A stretch of 64,000 bases of DNA, taken from positions 1 to 64,000 of the forward strand of contig JACRIM010000027.1 in assembly GCA_016235815.1 (NCBI GenBank). Direction: 5' to 3'. A model generated the notes under the pieces. It saw only the letters and a list, made by a program, of their open reading frames with translations, was not told the DNA's origin and made no database searches. How positions within the stretch are numbered: position 1 is the first letter of the stretch; each line of letters starts with the position of its first letter. Positions 51,020 through 59,802 of this stretch are shown piece after piece. A program made the position numbers and the translations under genes. The stretch is from Planctomycetota bacterium. GTDB lineage: Bacteria; Planctomycetota; Phycisphaerae; UBA1845; UTPLA1.

Positions 51020-52291
51020 ATGTCACGACGTTTTAACATTGGGTGCGGTCTTTTTGTCTCGTTTGCGGCGTTCGTTTCCGGATGTTCCCAATCGGCCTGG
51101 CCGCAATGGGGCGGGCCGAATCGCAATTTCACGGTGGCCTCCGGTCATTTGGCGGAATCGTGGCCCGAAGGCGGACCCAAGCGATTGTGGAGTCGGGCGC
51201 TGGGCGATGGCTACTCCACCATCGTGTCCGACGGCGCAACGCTCTACACGATGTATCGCAAAGACAAGGATGATCCGAACGAGCATGTGATCGCCCTCGA
51301 TTCCGCGACCGGCGCGACGCGCTGGGAACATTCCTATCCAGCGCCCTATCTGTGCCTCGATCCAAATGATGAAGACAAGAAGCAAACGCCGCAATTCGGC
51401 GCAGGCCCGAATGGCACGCCCGTGCTGGTCGGCGGTCGGCTGTATTCCATCGGCTTCACCGGCATGATGTGTTGCCTTGACGCCGCGACCGGCAAGCAAC
51501 TCTGGTCCCACGACCTGTTCAAGGAGTACGGCGCGACCATGCTCGTCTGCGGATATGCCGCGAGTCCGATCGCCTATCACGACACCATCATCGCGCTCGT
51601 CGGCGGAAAAGGCCACGGCGTGATGGCGTTCGATCAGGCCACGGGCAAGGTTGTCTGGCAGGGCGGCGACATGGATTGCAGCTACTCTTCGCCGGTGCTG
51701 ACGACGGTCGATGGCGAAGATCACCTCGTCGCATACATGTCGGGTGAAGTCATCGGATTGTCGCCAAAGACCGGCGAGATCCATTGGAACATTACACACC
51801 GCAATCCGGTGAACTCCAATTGCATTTGCACGCCGATCGCCTGTCCGAATAATCAGGTGTACTTCGTCAACGGCGGCGACTCGGCCGGCGGCAAGATGGT
51901 TCGGCTCGCGAAAAAGGCCGGCAAGATTCAGCCCGAAGAAATCTGGGCCAACAAGAAGCTCGCCGGCGGATTGACAGATGCAATACGAATCGGGGATTAC
52001 TTTTATGGAGGCAACGGGCGAGGATTCTTCGTCGGCTTCAACGCCAAGACCGGACAAATCGTCTGGCAGGAACGCGGTTATCCCAGTGCCCGTGCCATTG
52101 CGGCGGATGGAAAGCTCATTCTCTTGGACGAGGAAGGTCGCCTATCGCTGGTCACGGCGACCCCCGGCGGTCTTGTGCAGCACGGCAAGGCGCCATTGTT
52201 GACGAAAGAAGCCTGGTCGGCACCCACCCTCATAGGCACGAAACTCTACCTGCGTGATCGCAAAACGATAATGGGCGTGGACTTAGGTTAA
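51020..52291 (+). CDS. PQQ-like beta-propeller repeat lipoprotein
   Basis: The product is about 423 aa. The signal peptide with lipobox 'FAAFVSGC' predicts a lipid anchor, then 'AWPQWGGPNRNF' opens the propeller as in the gene at the window start. Blade repeats include 'LDSATGATRWEHS', 'LDAATGKQLWSHDL' and 'FDQATGKVVWQGG'. The C-terminus 'LYLRDRKTIMGVDLG' completes the last blade. The family scaffolds proteins or binds cofactors; no PQQ-dehydrogenase catalytic residues were seen. The gene is on the plus strand after BatA. Confidence 0.9.
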   Translation: MSRRFNIGCGLFVSFAAFVSGCSQSAWPQWGGPNRNFTVASGHLAESWPEGGPKRLWSRALGDGYSTIVSDGATLYTMYRKDKDDPNEHVIALDSATGATRWEHSYPAPYLCLDPNDEDKKQTPQFGAGPNGTPVLVGGRLYSIGFTGMMCCLDAATGKQLWSHDLFKEYGATMLVCGYAASPIAYHDTIIALVGGKGHGVMAFDQATGKVVWQGGDMDCSYSSPVLTTVDGEDHLVAYMSGEVIGLSPKTGEIHWNITHRNPVNSNCICTPIACPNNQVYFVNGGDSAGGKMVRLAKKAGKIQPEEIWANKKLAGGLTDAIRIGDYFYGGNGRGFFVGFNAKTGQIVWQERGYPSARAIAADGKLILLDEEGRLSLVTATPGGLVQHGKAPLLTKEAWSAPTLIGTKLYLRDRKTIMGVDLG

Positions 52292-52404
52292 TCCGCGATT
52301 TCTTCCCACTCGTGTCCCGCGCCTTGCCGAAATCTCGGGTTCCCCTGAAGATACCGGCATTCCAATGAGTCCTCGCGCTTGCGAGAAAACAGAGGGTTAT
52401 ACGT

Positions 52405-52536
52405 ATGTTTGGACTTCTCGGTGGCTTCAGCCTGGGCGATCTGGTCTTTCCGCTCCTCGTGGGTGTCTTTTTCTTTATCAACGACATCATCCGAAACCTC
52501 TTCCCGGCCATTTTCAATCCGACCGGAATGATGTAA
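52405..52536 (+). CDS. Very small hydrophobic protein, 43 aa
   Basis: AGAGGG lies about nine bases before the ATG at 52405. The product is 'MFGLLGGFSLGDLVFPLLVG' then VFFFINDIIRNLFPAIFNPTGMM. It has one strongly hydrophobic span and a short tail. It resembles the 40-aa protein at 43998-44120 in size, hydrophobicity and the IINDI/NNL-type Asn cluster, though not clearly by sequence. Function unknown. Confidence 0.6.
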   Translation: MFGLLGGFSLGDLVFPLLVGVFFFINDIIRNLFPAIFNPTGMM

Positions 52537-52767
52537 TCGGAGTTCACGCGGCGTCGCCATATATTAGTTGACGGGTCGGTGGTCGGTCGTGCGCCGACGT
52601 TCACTGCCATCGTTCAGAATGGCGGAGGCCAATCGCTTCCAGTACATTCGCCCGTATGTCATGGTGCCGTGTCTGTAACCGGACAGTCCCGCGTTGCATT
52701 ACGACTGCACCATGTTGAACGGATTTCTTGAGCGCGCATTTTCACCATCACTTCCAACGAGGGTGCG

Positions 52768-53751
52768 ATGACTAAGGACATTTTCGTATTCGTCGAACAG
52801 CGCAACGGTGCCGTGCTTTCGGCAGGGCTTCAGGCCCTGTCCGCGGCGACCCAACTCGCCGGCAAGACCGGCGGCAACGTCGTGGCCGGTATCATCGGTC
52901 ACGACCTCAGCGCCGCGGCCGGCAAGATTGATAACTCGGGCGCTACGGCGGTTTACGTCTGCGATGCGGAACCGTTGAAAAACTACAACGCATTGAAGTA
53001 CACCCGCGCCCTGGCTGGAATGATCCGCAAGGCCGATCCGCAGATCGTGTTGTTGGCGGCGTCCTTCATGGGCCGCGACCTGGCCCCTCGTGTCGCCATG
53101 CGTCTTGATGCGGGCTTGGCCACCGACTGCACCGAAGTCGATATCGAAGGTGGCGCGCTCATCGCACGACGGCCGATTTACAACGGAAAAGCTTATAGCC
53201 GCGTGCATTTCAACAGCGGGCGCGTACAGATTGCTTCCGTGCGGCCGAACACATTCCCGCTTCCAAGCGGCGGTGGTGCGGCCGAGCGTATTGCTTTCGC
53301 GTTTGCAGCCGACGCCGCTGACGACCGCCAGGTCACGAAGGAAATCGCCCGTACCGGTGGTGAAGAAAAGGACGTAACCGAAGCGTCGATCGTGGTCAGC
53401 GGCGGTCGCAGCCTCAAGAGCGAGGAAAACTTCAAGATTCTCTACGATTTGGCCCATGCCCTCGATGGCGCGGTGGGTGCGAGTCGTGCGGCATGCGACG
53501 CGGGCTATCAACCGCACAGCCGACAGGTCGGCCTCACCGGCAAGACGGTGACGCCGCAGTTGTACGTGGCGTGCGGCATCAGCGGCGCAATCCAGCATCT
53601 CGCGGGCATGCGCGGCAGCCGCCGAATCGTCGCCGTGAATACGGACGCCGAAGCGCCCATCTTCAAAGTGGCGGATATTGGCGTCGTGGCCGATCTCTTC
53701 ACGTTCGTTCCGCTCCTCACGGAGGAAGTGAAGAAAGTGAAAGGACATTAG
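52768..53751 (+). CDS. etfA: Electron transfer flavoprotein alpha subunit
   Basis: The product is 327 aa. The C-terminal FAD domain carries 'SRQVGLTGKTVTPQLYVACG' followed by ISGAIQHLAGMRGS, the EtfA signature, and 'IVAVNTDAEAPIFKVADIGV'. The N-terminal domain is ETF-like. It passes electrons from acyl-CoA dehydrogenases to the quinone pool with EtfB, which is not in the window; none precedes or follows it. The downstream Fe-S protein is the likely membrane acceptor but is separated by a HEPN pair. Confidence 0.93.
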   Translation: MTKDIFVFVEQRNGAVLSAGLQALSAATQLAGKTGGNVVAGIIGHDLSAAAGKIDNSGATAVYVCDAEPLKNYNALKYTRALAGMIRKADPQIVLLAASFMGRDLAPRVAMRLDAGLATDCTEVDIEGGALIARRPIYNGKAYSRVHFNSGRVQIASVRPNTFPLPSGGGAAERIAFAFAADAADDRQVTKEIARTGGEEKDVTEASIVVSGGRSLKSEENFKILYDLAHALDGAVGASRAACDAGYQPHSRQVGLTGKTVTPQLYVACGISGAIQHLAGMRGSRRIVAVNTDAEAPIFKVADIGVVADLFTFVPLLTEEVKKVKGH

Positions 53752-53783
53752 GCTCACGTTTCCATCGCCGCACCTGTTGAATT

Positions 53784-54203
53784 ATGAGCCAAACACTAAA
53801 CCGGACCAGATTTCGGCGCCTTGCGGAAACACGCCTGCAGGATGCACGGACGCTGCTGGTCCATCGACGATTCTCCGCTGCATATTATCTGGCAGGCTAT
53901 ACGGTCGAGTGCGCTTTGAAGGCGTGCATCGCAAAGAAGACCCGTCGATACGATTTCCCGGACAAGGATCGTGTACAAAAGAGCTACAGCCACAATCTCA
54001 AACAGCTTTCCGAGCAGGCCGGCCTTAGCATTGAGCTTGAGCGACTCGGTGACCAACGATTCGCCGATTACTGGGATGTTGTAAAGGACTGGTCAGAAGA
54101 ATCGCGTTATACTGTAGTGAAGGAACGGATGGCCCGGCAGATTGTTCGGGCAATCTCAGACCCACGACATGGTGTACTCCGATGGTTGCGCGCTCACTGG
54201 TAG
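53784..54203 (+). CDS. HEPN domain protein of a two-gene module
   Basis: The product is 139 aa. HEPN features are 'ARTLLVHRRFSAAYYLAGYT', 'VECALKACIAKKT' and 'YSHNLKQLSEQAGL'. The HEPN family includes RNase toxins of toxin-antitoxin and abortive-infection systems. It overlaps the next gene by 22 bases and begins 32 bases after etfA. There is no nucleotidyltransferase partner, unlike the two MNT/HEPN modules at 9-12.5 kb. A toxin role is inferred. Confidence 0.8.
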   Translation: MSQTLNRTRFRRLAETRLQDARTLLVHRRFSAAYYLAGYTVECALKACIAKKTRRYDFPDKDRVQKSYSHNLKQLSEQAGLSIELERLGDQRFADYWDVVKDWSEESRYTVVKERMARQIVRAISDPRHGVLRWLRAHW

Positions 54204-54568
54204 AGAAGGACATAGACGCCGGCAGACGAGTTGCCGATGCCCTTAGCCAGGCACAAACTCCGGTGCAGGCGGTGCTCTGGTTGTATTTGCCTGAGTTTGA
54301 GGAGTTTCGCCTACTTGTTGCGACGAGCATTGTGGATCGAGATGGCCCGCTTGCGGCTTACAAGGCGATTCGCGAGGCATTGGAGGGAATACCTGAGTCG
54401 CAGCGACCGGCGCCATTTTCAATTAGCGCGGTCAGTCCCAGCGATTCCGTAGTGCGCGGACTCCGAAAGGTCGTTCGGGCCGGACCTGCGGGCAGCGATG
54501 TCCGAATTAGCAATACACTTGTGGATGACGTCTATGTTCAGGACGCCTTCGTTTACAGACTAAACTGA
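54182..54568 (+). CDS. Unknown partner of the HEPN protein
   Basis: The 128-aa product is unlike any family I recognise. It starts 'MVARSLVEKDIDAGRRVADA' and has an amphipathic core with 'PVQAVLWLYLPEFEEFRLLV' and 'AYKAIREALEGIPESQRPAP', with a beta-rich C-terminus ('VRISNTLVDDVYVQDAFVYR'). No MNT, HTH or PIN motif is visible. It is fused by a 22-base overlap to the HEPN gene, so the two are probably co-regulated and may be antitoxin and toxin. Confidence 0.65.
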   Translation: MVARSLVEKDIDAGRRVADALSQAQTPVQAVLWLYLPEFEEFRLLVATSIVDRDGPLAAYKAIREALEGIPESQRPAPFSISAVSPSDSVVRGLRKVVRAGPAGSDVRISNTLVDDVYVQDAFVYRLN

Positions 54569-54602
54569 CCTCACATCGCCCATCTCGGGTCGTACCATCC
54601 TC

Positions 54603-56642
54603 ATGAATCCCCACGCGATGACAATCCTGTTGTTCGCTGCCTGGAGCATCTTTGGATGGCAGATCCTTCGCCGCTATCGCCTGATGACCGTCGGTCCGGG
54701 CGAGATTCGGCTCGACAACATCGGCGAGCGTCTCAAACGCACGTGGGAATACGCTTTCGTCCAGAAGCGTATGCCTCGTTACTACTGGGCCGGCATCGCC
54801 CACAAAGTCATCTTCGCCGGATTCATGGTGCTGCTGTTCCGTACGCTGCTGCTGTTCGGCCGCGGATACTCGGCGGAGTTTGATTTCTGGGGCGTCCTAT
54901 CCATCGACAGTGCCATCGGCGGCGCCTATTCCTTTGTGAAGGATGTTTTCGCCGTTCTCGTTATCCTCGGCGTTCTGGTCTTTTTCTACTACCGACTGGT
55001 CAAGAAACTCCCGCGCATGACCCTTTCCGGAGAAGGGTTGCTCATCCTCGGCATCATTATGTCCATGATGTTCAGTGATATTCTCCACGACGCTGCCGAG
55101 CAGGTCTTGCAGGGCAGAAGCTGGACATGGGCCGAACCGGCAGGCTCGCTGGTCGCACTCTTACTGGTTCGCGCGAGCGAGGGCACGCTTGATGTGCTAT
55201 CCCAACTTGGCTTCTGGACGCACGTCAGTCTCGTCCTGCTGTTCCTGAATCTCCTGCCGAACAGCAAGCACTTCCATGTCATCACCGCGATTCCAAACGT
55301 CTTCACGCAAAGCCTGTATCCGCGCGGGCGATTGCCAAATGTCGCCGACATCGAGGGCAAGATCGAGCGCGAAGAGACGCTGGGGCTGAAGTCCATCGAG
55401 CAGCTCACGTGGAAGGGTGTGCTCGATTTGTACACTTGCACTGAATGCGGCCGCTGTACTGACAACTGCCCCGCCGCGAATTCCGGAAAGCTCCTCTCGC
55501 CGAAGCAACTGACGCTCGACCTGCGAGACTATCTGTACAAGAACGAAAAGGCACTCGTCGGCGCGAAGGGGTCCGGTGCAAACGGCGACTCATCGTCCGG
55601 CTCATTCAGCCTTGCCGAGTTGGTGCCAAACATCATCAAACCCGAAGTGCTTTGGGCCTGTACGACCTGCGGGGCGTGCGAGACGGAGTGCCCGGTGTTC
55701 ATCACCTATGTCGACAAAATCGTCGACATGCGGCGCAATCTCGTCATGGAGAAGTCCGAGTTCCCCGCTGAATTGCAGAACGCCTTCCGTGGCATGGAAT
55801 CGAGCGGCAATCCGTGGAGCTTCCCAGCGAGCGACCGTGCCGCCTGGACCGAGGGATTGGACGTTCCGCGCATGGCCGAAAAGCCCGACGCAGCCGTGCT
55901 CTTTTGGGTCGGCTGCTCGGCGTCTTTCGACGATCGGGCGCGAAAAATCGCCCGCGCCACGGCCAGTCTGCTAAAGGCCGCCAAGGTTGATTTTGCCATC
56001 CTCGCCGAAGAGGAGCAATGCACTGGCGACCCGGCGCGCCGAGCGGGCAACGAATTCCTTTTCCAAATGCTCGCCCAGATGAACGCCGAGACGCTGAACC
56101 GCTATCAACCCAAGACCATCGTCACGACCTGCCCGCATTGTTTCAATACGCTCCTCAACGAATACCCCGACTTCGGTGCGAAGTTCAAAGTCGTGCATCA
56201 CTCCGAGTTTTTGTCCAACCTCGTCCGCGAGGGCAAACTCAAGCCCACGAACCGCATCGATGCCAAAGTCGCCTTTCACGACTCGTGCTACCTCGGCCGC
56301 TACAACGAAATCTACGAGCCGCCGCGCGAGACGCTGCGAAAAATCCCGGGCCTCACGGTCCTTGAGCCGCGCGAAACACGCGATCGGGGCATGTGCTGCG
56401 GAGCCGGCGGTGCCCAAATGTTCAAGGAAGAGGAACACGCCAGACCCGGCGTGACGGGTGAGCGCGTCAATGAAAAGCGCACCGATCAATTGCTCGCCAC
56501 GAAACCTGATATGGTCGCGTCGAGCTGCCCCTTCTGCCAGCGCATGTTGATCGACGGGCTGGCCGGAAAAAGCCGCGAAGATGTCAAGCAATACGACATT
56601 GCCGAACTGCTCTGGCAGTCAGTGGAAACGCCGTCCGCCTGA
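54603..56642 (+). CDS. Membrane-bound Fe-S oxidoreductase, ETF:quinone-oxidoreductase (EtfD-like)
   Basis: The product is 679 aa. Residues ~1-240 hold about six TM spans (NarI-like cytochrome-b-type). A dicluster 4Fe-4S segment follows, with 'CTECGRCTDNCPAANS' about residue 280 and 'CTTCGACETECPVF' about 353. Then two CCG domains of the heterodisulfide-reductase type occur ('GRYNEIYEPPRETLRKI', 'MCCGAGGAQMF' near 600, 'SSCPFCQRML'). This matches EtfD-like proteins that pass ETF electrons to menaquinone. It lies two genes after etfA, interrupted by the HEPN pair. Confidence 0.9.
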   Translation: MNPHAMTILLFAAWSIFGWQILRRYRLMTVGPGEIRLDNIGERLKRTWEYAFVQKRMPRYYWAGIAHKVIFAGFMVLLFRTLLLFGRGYSAEFDFWGVLSIDSAIGGAYSFVKDVFAVLVILGVLVFFYYRLVKKLPRMTLSGEGLLILGIIMSMMFSDILHDAAEQVLQGRSWTWAEPAGSLVALLLVRASEGTLDVLSQLGFWTHVSLVLLFLNLLPNSKHFHVITAIPNVFTQSLYPRGRLPNVADIEGKIEREETLGLKSIEQLTWKGVLDLYTCTECGRCTDNCPAANSGKLLSPKQLTLDLRDYLYKNEKALVGAKGSGANGDSSSGSFSLAELVPNIIKPEVLWACTTCGACETECPVFITYVDKIVDMRRNLVMEKSEFPAELQNAFRGMESSGNPWSFPASDRAAWTEGLDVPRMAEKPDAAVLFWVGCSASFDDRARKIARATASLLKAAKVDFAILAEEEQCTGDPARRAGNEFLFQMLAQMNAETLNRYQPKTIVTTCPHCFNTLLNEYPDFGAKFKVVHHSEFLSNLVREGKLKPTNRIDAKVAFHDSCYLGRYNEIYEPPRETLRKIPGLTVLEPRETRDRGMCCGAGGAQMFKEEEHARPGVTGERVNEKRTDQLLATKPDMVASSCPFCQRMLIDGLAGKSREDVKQYDIAELLWQSVETPSA

Positions 56643-56660
56643 CGGAGAAAGCAGCAACCC

Positions 56661-57122
56661 ATGAGCGAAGCCTACAACGAAATGCTGACCAAACTCCCGC
56701 TTTTCTCCGGCTTCACGCCGCACGGCACGCAGTCCGTCATCGAGCAGGGGCAAATCCGCGACTGTGCCGCCGGCGATGTCCTTTTCAAAGAGGGCGATGC
56801 GGCGACCGTCGTCTTACTCGTCCTCTCCGGCAAGCTGCAGGTCTTTGTTGAGCGCGGCGGCCGTGATATCGTGCTGACGGATTCGCCTCCCGGCCAGGTC
56901 GTCGGTGAGTTGGCCGTCTTGTGCGGCATTACCCGATCCGCCTCGGTCCGCGCGGCCGAGAAATCGGTCGTGCTGCAATGGTCGGCCCAGCAATTCCATC
57001 GGCTGTTGCTGACAAATGTCCTGCTCTCGCAGCGAGTTTTTCGCGACGCCCTGCGAATGCTGATCGACAAGGAACGCTCCCTCATCGAATCGCTCGTCGG
57101 CACAGCCGGTGCGGGAATCTGA
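56661..57122 (+). CDS. Cyclic-nucleotide-binding domain protein
   Basis: The 153-aa product is a single cNMP-binding beta-roll: 'GDVLFKEGDAATVVLLVLSG' and 'SPPGQVVGELAVLCGITRSA', the latter matching the phosphate-binding cassette GELAxL..xxRSA with the conserved Arg. No DNA-binding helix or kinase domain is present. It begins 18 bases after the Fe-S protein, so it is probably in that operon and may modulate it by binding cAMP or cGMP. Effect unknown. Confidence 0.88.
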   Translation: MSEAYNEMLTKLPLFSGFTPHGTQSVIEQGQIRDCAAGDVLFKEGDAATVVLLVLSGKLQVFVERGGRDIVLTDSPPGQVVGELAVLCGITRSASVRAAEKSVVLQWSAQQFHRLLLTNVLLSQRVFRDALRMLIDKERSLIESLVGTAGAGI

Positions 57123-57209
57123 GTCGACCAACCCTGCATTTGGCGGCGCGTTGATTGATAATCTGCAAATCCCCTATCATGGGCGATTGAGCATCAAGGA
57201 GCGGCATCC

Positions 57210-57422
57210 ATGCCCGGGAAATCCGACGATAACTTCAAGAAGCATTTCGAGCGTCAGCGCGACAAGAAGGACCGTGATCGCAAGGGTCTGCCCGGCGAGG
57301 ATGAGGCCCCGCTGCCGCCGCCGGTGGAGCCGATCAAGAAGGGCGGCGACGAGCCGGGCCGAAATGATCCGTGCCCCTGCGGCAGCGGCAAGAAGTACAA
57401 ACAGTGCTGCCTCCTGAAGTAG
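57210..57422 (+). CDS. SEC-C motif small protein, 70 aa
   Basis: The N-terminal ~50 residues are lysine/aspartate-rich and likely disordered ([17 protein letters not shown]), ending in Pro-rich linker. The C-terminus '[17 protein letters not shown]' is a SEC-C zinc motif, as in the SecA tail at the end of this window. It may bind zinc and ribosomes or SecB-like partners. It lies between the cNMP gene and the KDO transferase gene. A hairpin (57428-57448) follows. Confidence 0.85.
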   Translation: MPGKSDDNFKKHFERQRDKKDRDRKGLPGEDEAPLPPPVEPIKKGGDEPGRNDPCPCGSGKKYKQCCLLK

Positions 57423-57482
57423 TAGCCGCCGACCGCTGCGCCGTCGGCCCTGTCCGGATCGGAGCGTTGACCCGTCGTCACC

Positions 57483-58880
57483 ATGCCGCCGCTCCTGCTT
57501 GATCTCATCTATCTCCCTGTCTTGCTGGGCTTCGTTCCCATTCTGCTTTTCCAACGGTTCGTCAAAGGGAAGAAACGCGGCGGCTGGGCGCAGCGATTTG
57601 GCTCAATCCCGTTTCAGTCGTCCGGCAAACCCGTCATCTGGGTTCACGCCGTGTCGCTCGGCGAGGTCAACGCCACGCGCTCCCTCGTTGCCGAAATCAC
57701 CATGCGACTGCACGATCACGACGTTGTCATTTCCACGACGACCGACACCGGGTACGCCGCCGCCTGCCAGCATTACAGCGCGAGCCGTGTGTTTCGTTAT
57801 CCGTTGGATTTCTCATTCGTGGTCCGGCGCGCGTTGAATCGGGTGCGGCCCGCCGCCATCGTGCTGATGGAATTGGAGGTCTGGCCGAACTTCATCGAGA
57901 TCGCGGCGTCGCGCGGCATCCCGATCGGCATCGCCAACGGCCGCGTGACCGAGGAAAAGTCGATGCGACGCTTCCGCACGCCGATCATCCGCAGCCTTGC
58001 ACGGCGAATGTTCTCACGCATGGCGTGGGTCGGCGCGCAGGACGAAGCCTATGCAGCGCGATTCCGCGAACTGGGCGTACCCGCCGATCGGGTTCACGTT
58101 GCAGGGAATCTAAAGTACGACACGGCGAGTGTGAGCGACTCCGTGCCCGGTGCGACGGATTTGGCGGCGGCGATGGGAATCCGCACCGACGCGCCGCTTT
58201 TCGTCGCAGGCTCCACCGGTCCCGGCGAAGAGGAACTGCTGCTCACGGTATATCGCGACGTTTTGCAATCGCACCCTACAACACAACTCGCGATTATCCC
58301 GCGAAAGCCCGAGCGATTCGACGACGTGGCCAGGCTGATTGAATCGAGCGGATTCGCGTGTGTGCGTCGGAGTCATTCGGATCAGACTCGCGATCCCAAT
58401 CAGAACCGCGACCCCAATCAGAGCCGCGACCGAGATCAGAGCCGCGACCCCAATCAGAGCCGCGACCGTCAGGGAGCGGGTTCTGTGACAACGCCAGGCG
58501 CGACGGCGGGGCAGGTTGTATTCCTCGGCGACACGATGGGCGAACTCCGAAAGTTCTATTCTCTCGCCACAGTTGTTTTCGTGGGGCGCAGCCTCGTCCC
58601 GATGGGTGGCTCCGACGTGATGGAAGTCGCGGGGCTGGGCCGGGCCATGTGCTTCGGGCCCTTTATGGAGAACTTCGCCGACGCAGCAGAAAAACTGCTC
58701 TCGGCCACCGCGGCCGTTCAAGTGAGTACGTCGGAGGAACTCGCATTAACGCTGAATGAACTGCATGAGAATCAAACGCGGCGCGAGCAAATGGGGCGCG
58801 CGGCGCAGGACGTAGTCCGGCAGAACGCAGGTGCGACGGCGCGAACAGTGGACCTTCTCGTGAACGCGATGCGCGGTTGA
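57483..58880 (+). CDS. waaA: 3-deoxy-D-manno-octulosonic acid transferase with a repeat insertion
   Basis: The 465-aa GT30 enzyme adds KDO to lipid A. The N-terminal membrane anchor ('DLIYLPVLLGFVPILLF') precedes 'IWVHAVSLGEVNATRSLVAE', where Glu is the catalytic base. 'ELEVWPNFIEIAASRGIPIG' and 'RMAWVGAQDEAYAARFRELG' are family features, and 'VFVGRSLVPMGGSDVMEVAG' is near the C-terminus. Length exceeds the usual ~420 aa because of an in-frame repetitive insert at residues ~300-330 (five 18-bp units, DPNQSR-like). Implies LPS-type lipid A in this organism. Confidence 0.9.
   Translation: MPPLLLDLIYLPVLLGFVPILLFQRFVKGKKRGGWAQRFGSIPFQSSGKPVIWVHAVSLGEVNATRSLVAEITMRLHDHDVVISTTTDTGYAAACQHYSASRVFRYPLDFSFVVRRALNRVRPAAIVLMELEVWPNFIEIAASRGIPIGIANGRVTEEKSMRRFRTPIIRSLARRMFSRMAWVGAQDEAYAARFRELGVPADRVHVAGNLKYDTASVSDSVPGATDLAAAMGIRTDAPLFVAGSTGPGEEELLLTVYRDVLQSHPTTQLAIIPRKPERFDDVARLIESSGFACVRRSHSDQTRDPNQNRDPNQSRDRDQSRDPNQSRDRQGAGSVTTPGATAGQVVFLGDTMGELRKFYSLATVVFVGRSLVPMGGSDVMEVAGLGRAMCFGPFMENFADAAEKLLSATAAVQVSTSEELALTLNELHENQTRREQMGRAAQDVVRQNAGATARTVDLLVNAMRG
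58381..58470 (+). repeat. Five in-frame 18-bp tandem repeats inside waaA
   Basis: Five units of 18 bases (consensus ATCAGAGCCGCGACCCCA, 1-4 mismatches) end in AGGGAGCGGG. Each adds six residues of the type DQSRDP or NQSRDR. The ending resembles dispersed 'DREGAV/PLPDGRGS'-type elements that I recall from Acidobacteria and planctomycete genomes. The array preserves the reading frame and inserts a hydrophilic loop. Confidence 0.9.
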
Positions 58881-58924
58881 TAGTCCGCACGGCGGACCCT
58901 ACGTGTCTGTCCGCAATCTCCAGC

Positions 58925-59740
58925 CTACGCCGCCGGATGCCAACCCGCATCAACCCAGAGCGACCCACTCACCGCGCTATTCCGGAGCATGAAGCAGATC
59001 GCGTCGGCGACTTCATCGGGGCGGAGCAGGCGGCGAAGTTGTGTCTGCGGCAGGATGTAATTCTTGACCAGATCATCACCGAGGGCCTGCACCATCGGCG
59101 TGTCGGTGTAGCCGGGGTGGATGATGCTACAGCGCATGCCGTAGTAGATGGCCTCGGTCGCCAGTGTGGCTTGGGCGCCTTCGAGTCCCTTCTTGGCGGT
59201 GGCGTAGGAAATCTGGCCGCGATTACCGGCGGACGACACCGAGCCGATGAAAACGATCGCGCCTTGTGTGCGCTCGGCCGGCTCCCATCGGCCCAGGCCG
59301 CGACGATTCCGGTCTTCGGCGACGCTGGCAACGGATTCCATCGCCCACATGATCGGGGCGATGAGATTGATGGCGAAGACGTCTTCCAAATCCTTGCGCG
59401 AATAAATCTCGGCGCGGCCGGTATCCTTGCTGACCTTTACGGCAAGGCGATCGCGGGTGATGCCTGCGGCCGGTACGCAAATCTGCACCGCGCCGAATCG
59501 CATCTTGAGATCGCGATAGACCTCTTGTCGAAAGGCGTCGCTGGTCACATCGCCGGTGTACGGAAACATGATCTCCCGACCGGCGGCGCGGTTCATGTTC
59601 GCGCAGAGGTCGCCGATGCCGGCGCTGCGGTCCACGGCCCCGATGGCGTGGATGCCCTGCTTGATCATTGCGTCGCACGTTGCCCGACCGATGCCGCTGG
59701 CGGCTCCGGTGATGACGGCGGTTTTCCCGGTGAAATCCAT
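58925..59740 (-). CDS. SDR oxidoreductase in the PHA gene cluster
   Basis: The product is about 271 aa from the ATG at 59740 (GTGGGG upstream). 'AVITGAASGIGRATCD' binds NAD(P)H. The active site is Ser in 'IGSVSSAG' with 'ISYATAKKG' supplying Tyr and Lys. The C-terminal half is a normal SDR fold. It follows phaC by 62 bases on the same strand, and could reduce a ketoacyl-CoA or oxidise a hydroxyacyl-CoA. A polyhydroxyalkanoate role is likely but unproven. Confidence 0.85.
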   Translation of the reverse strand: MDFTGKTAVITGAASGIGRATCDAMIKQGIHAIGAVDRSAGIGDLCANMNRAAGREIMFPYTGDVTSDAFRQEVYRDLKMRFGAVQICVPAAGITRDRLAVKVSKDTGRAEIYSRKDLEDVFAINLIAPIMWAMESVASVAEDRNRRGLGRWEPAERTQGAIVFIGSVSSAGNRGQISYATAKKGLEGAQATLATEAIYYGMRCSIIHPGYTDTPMVQALGDDLVKNYILPQTQLRRLLRPDEVADAICFMLRNSAVSGSLWVDAGWHPAA

Positions 59741-59802
59741 GACGAACCCCACTTTTTCTAGCGACACGGCGCTTGGCCGCGGCGCGGTTCCCTGGGGAAT
59801 GA

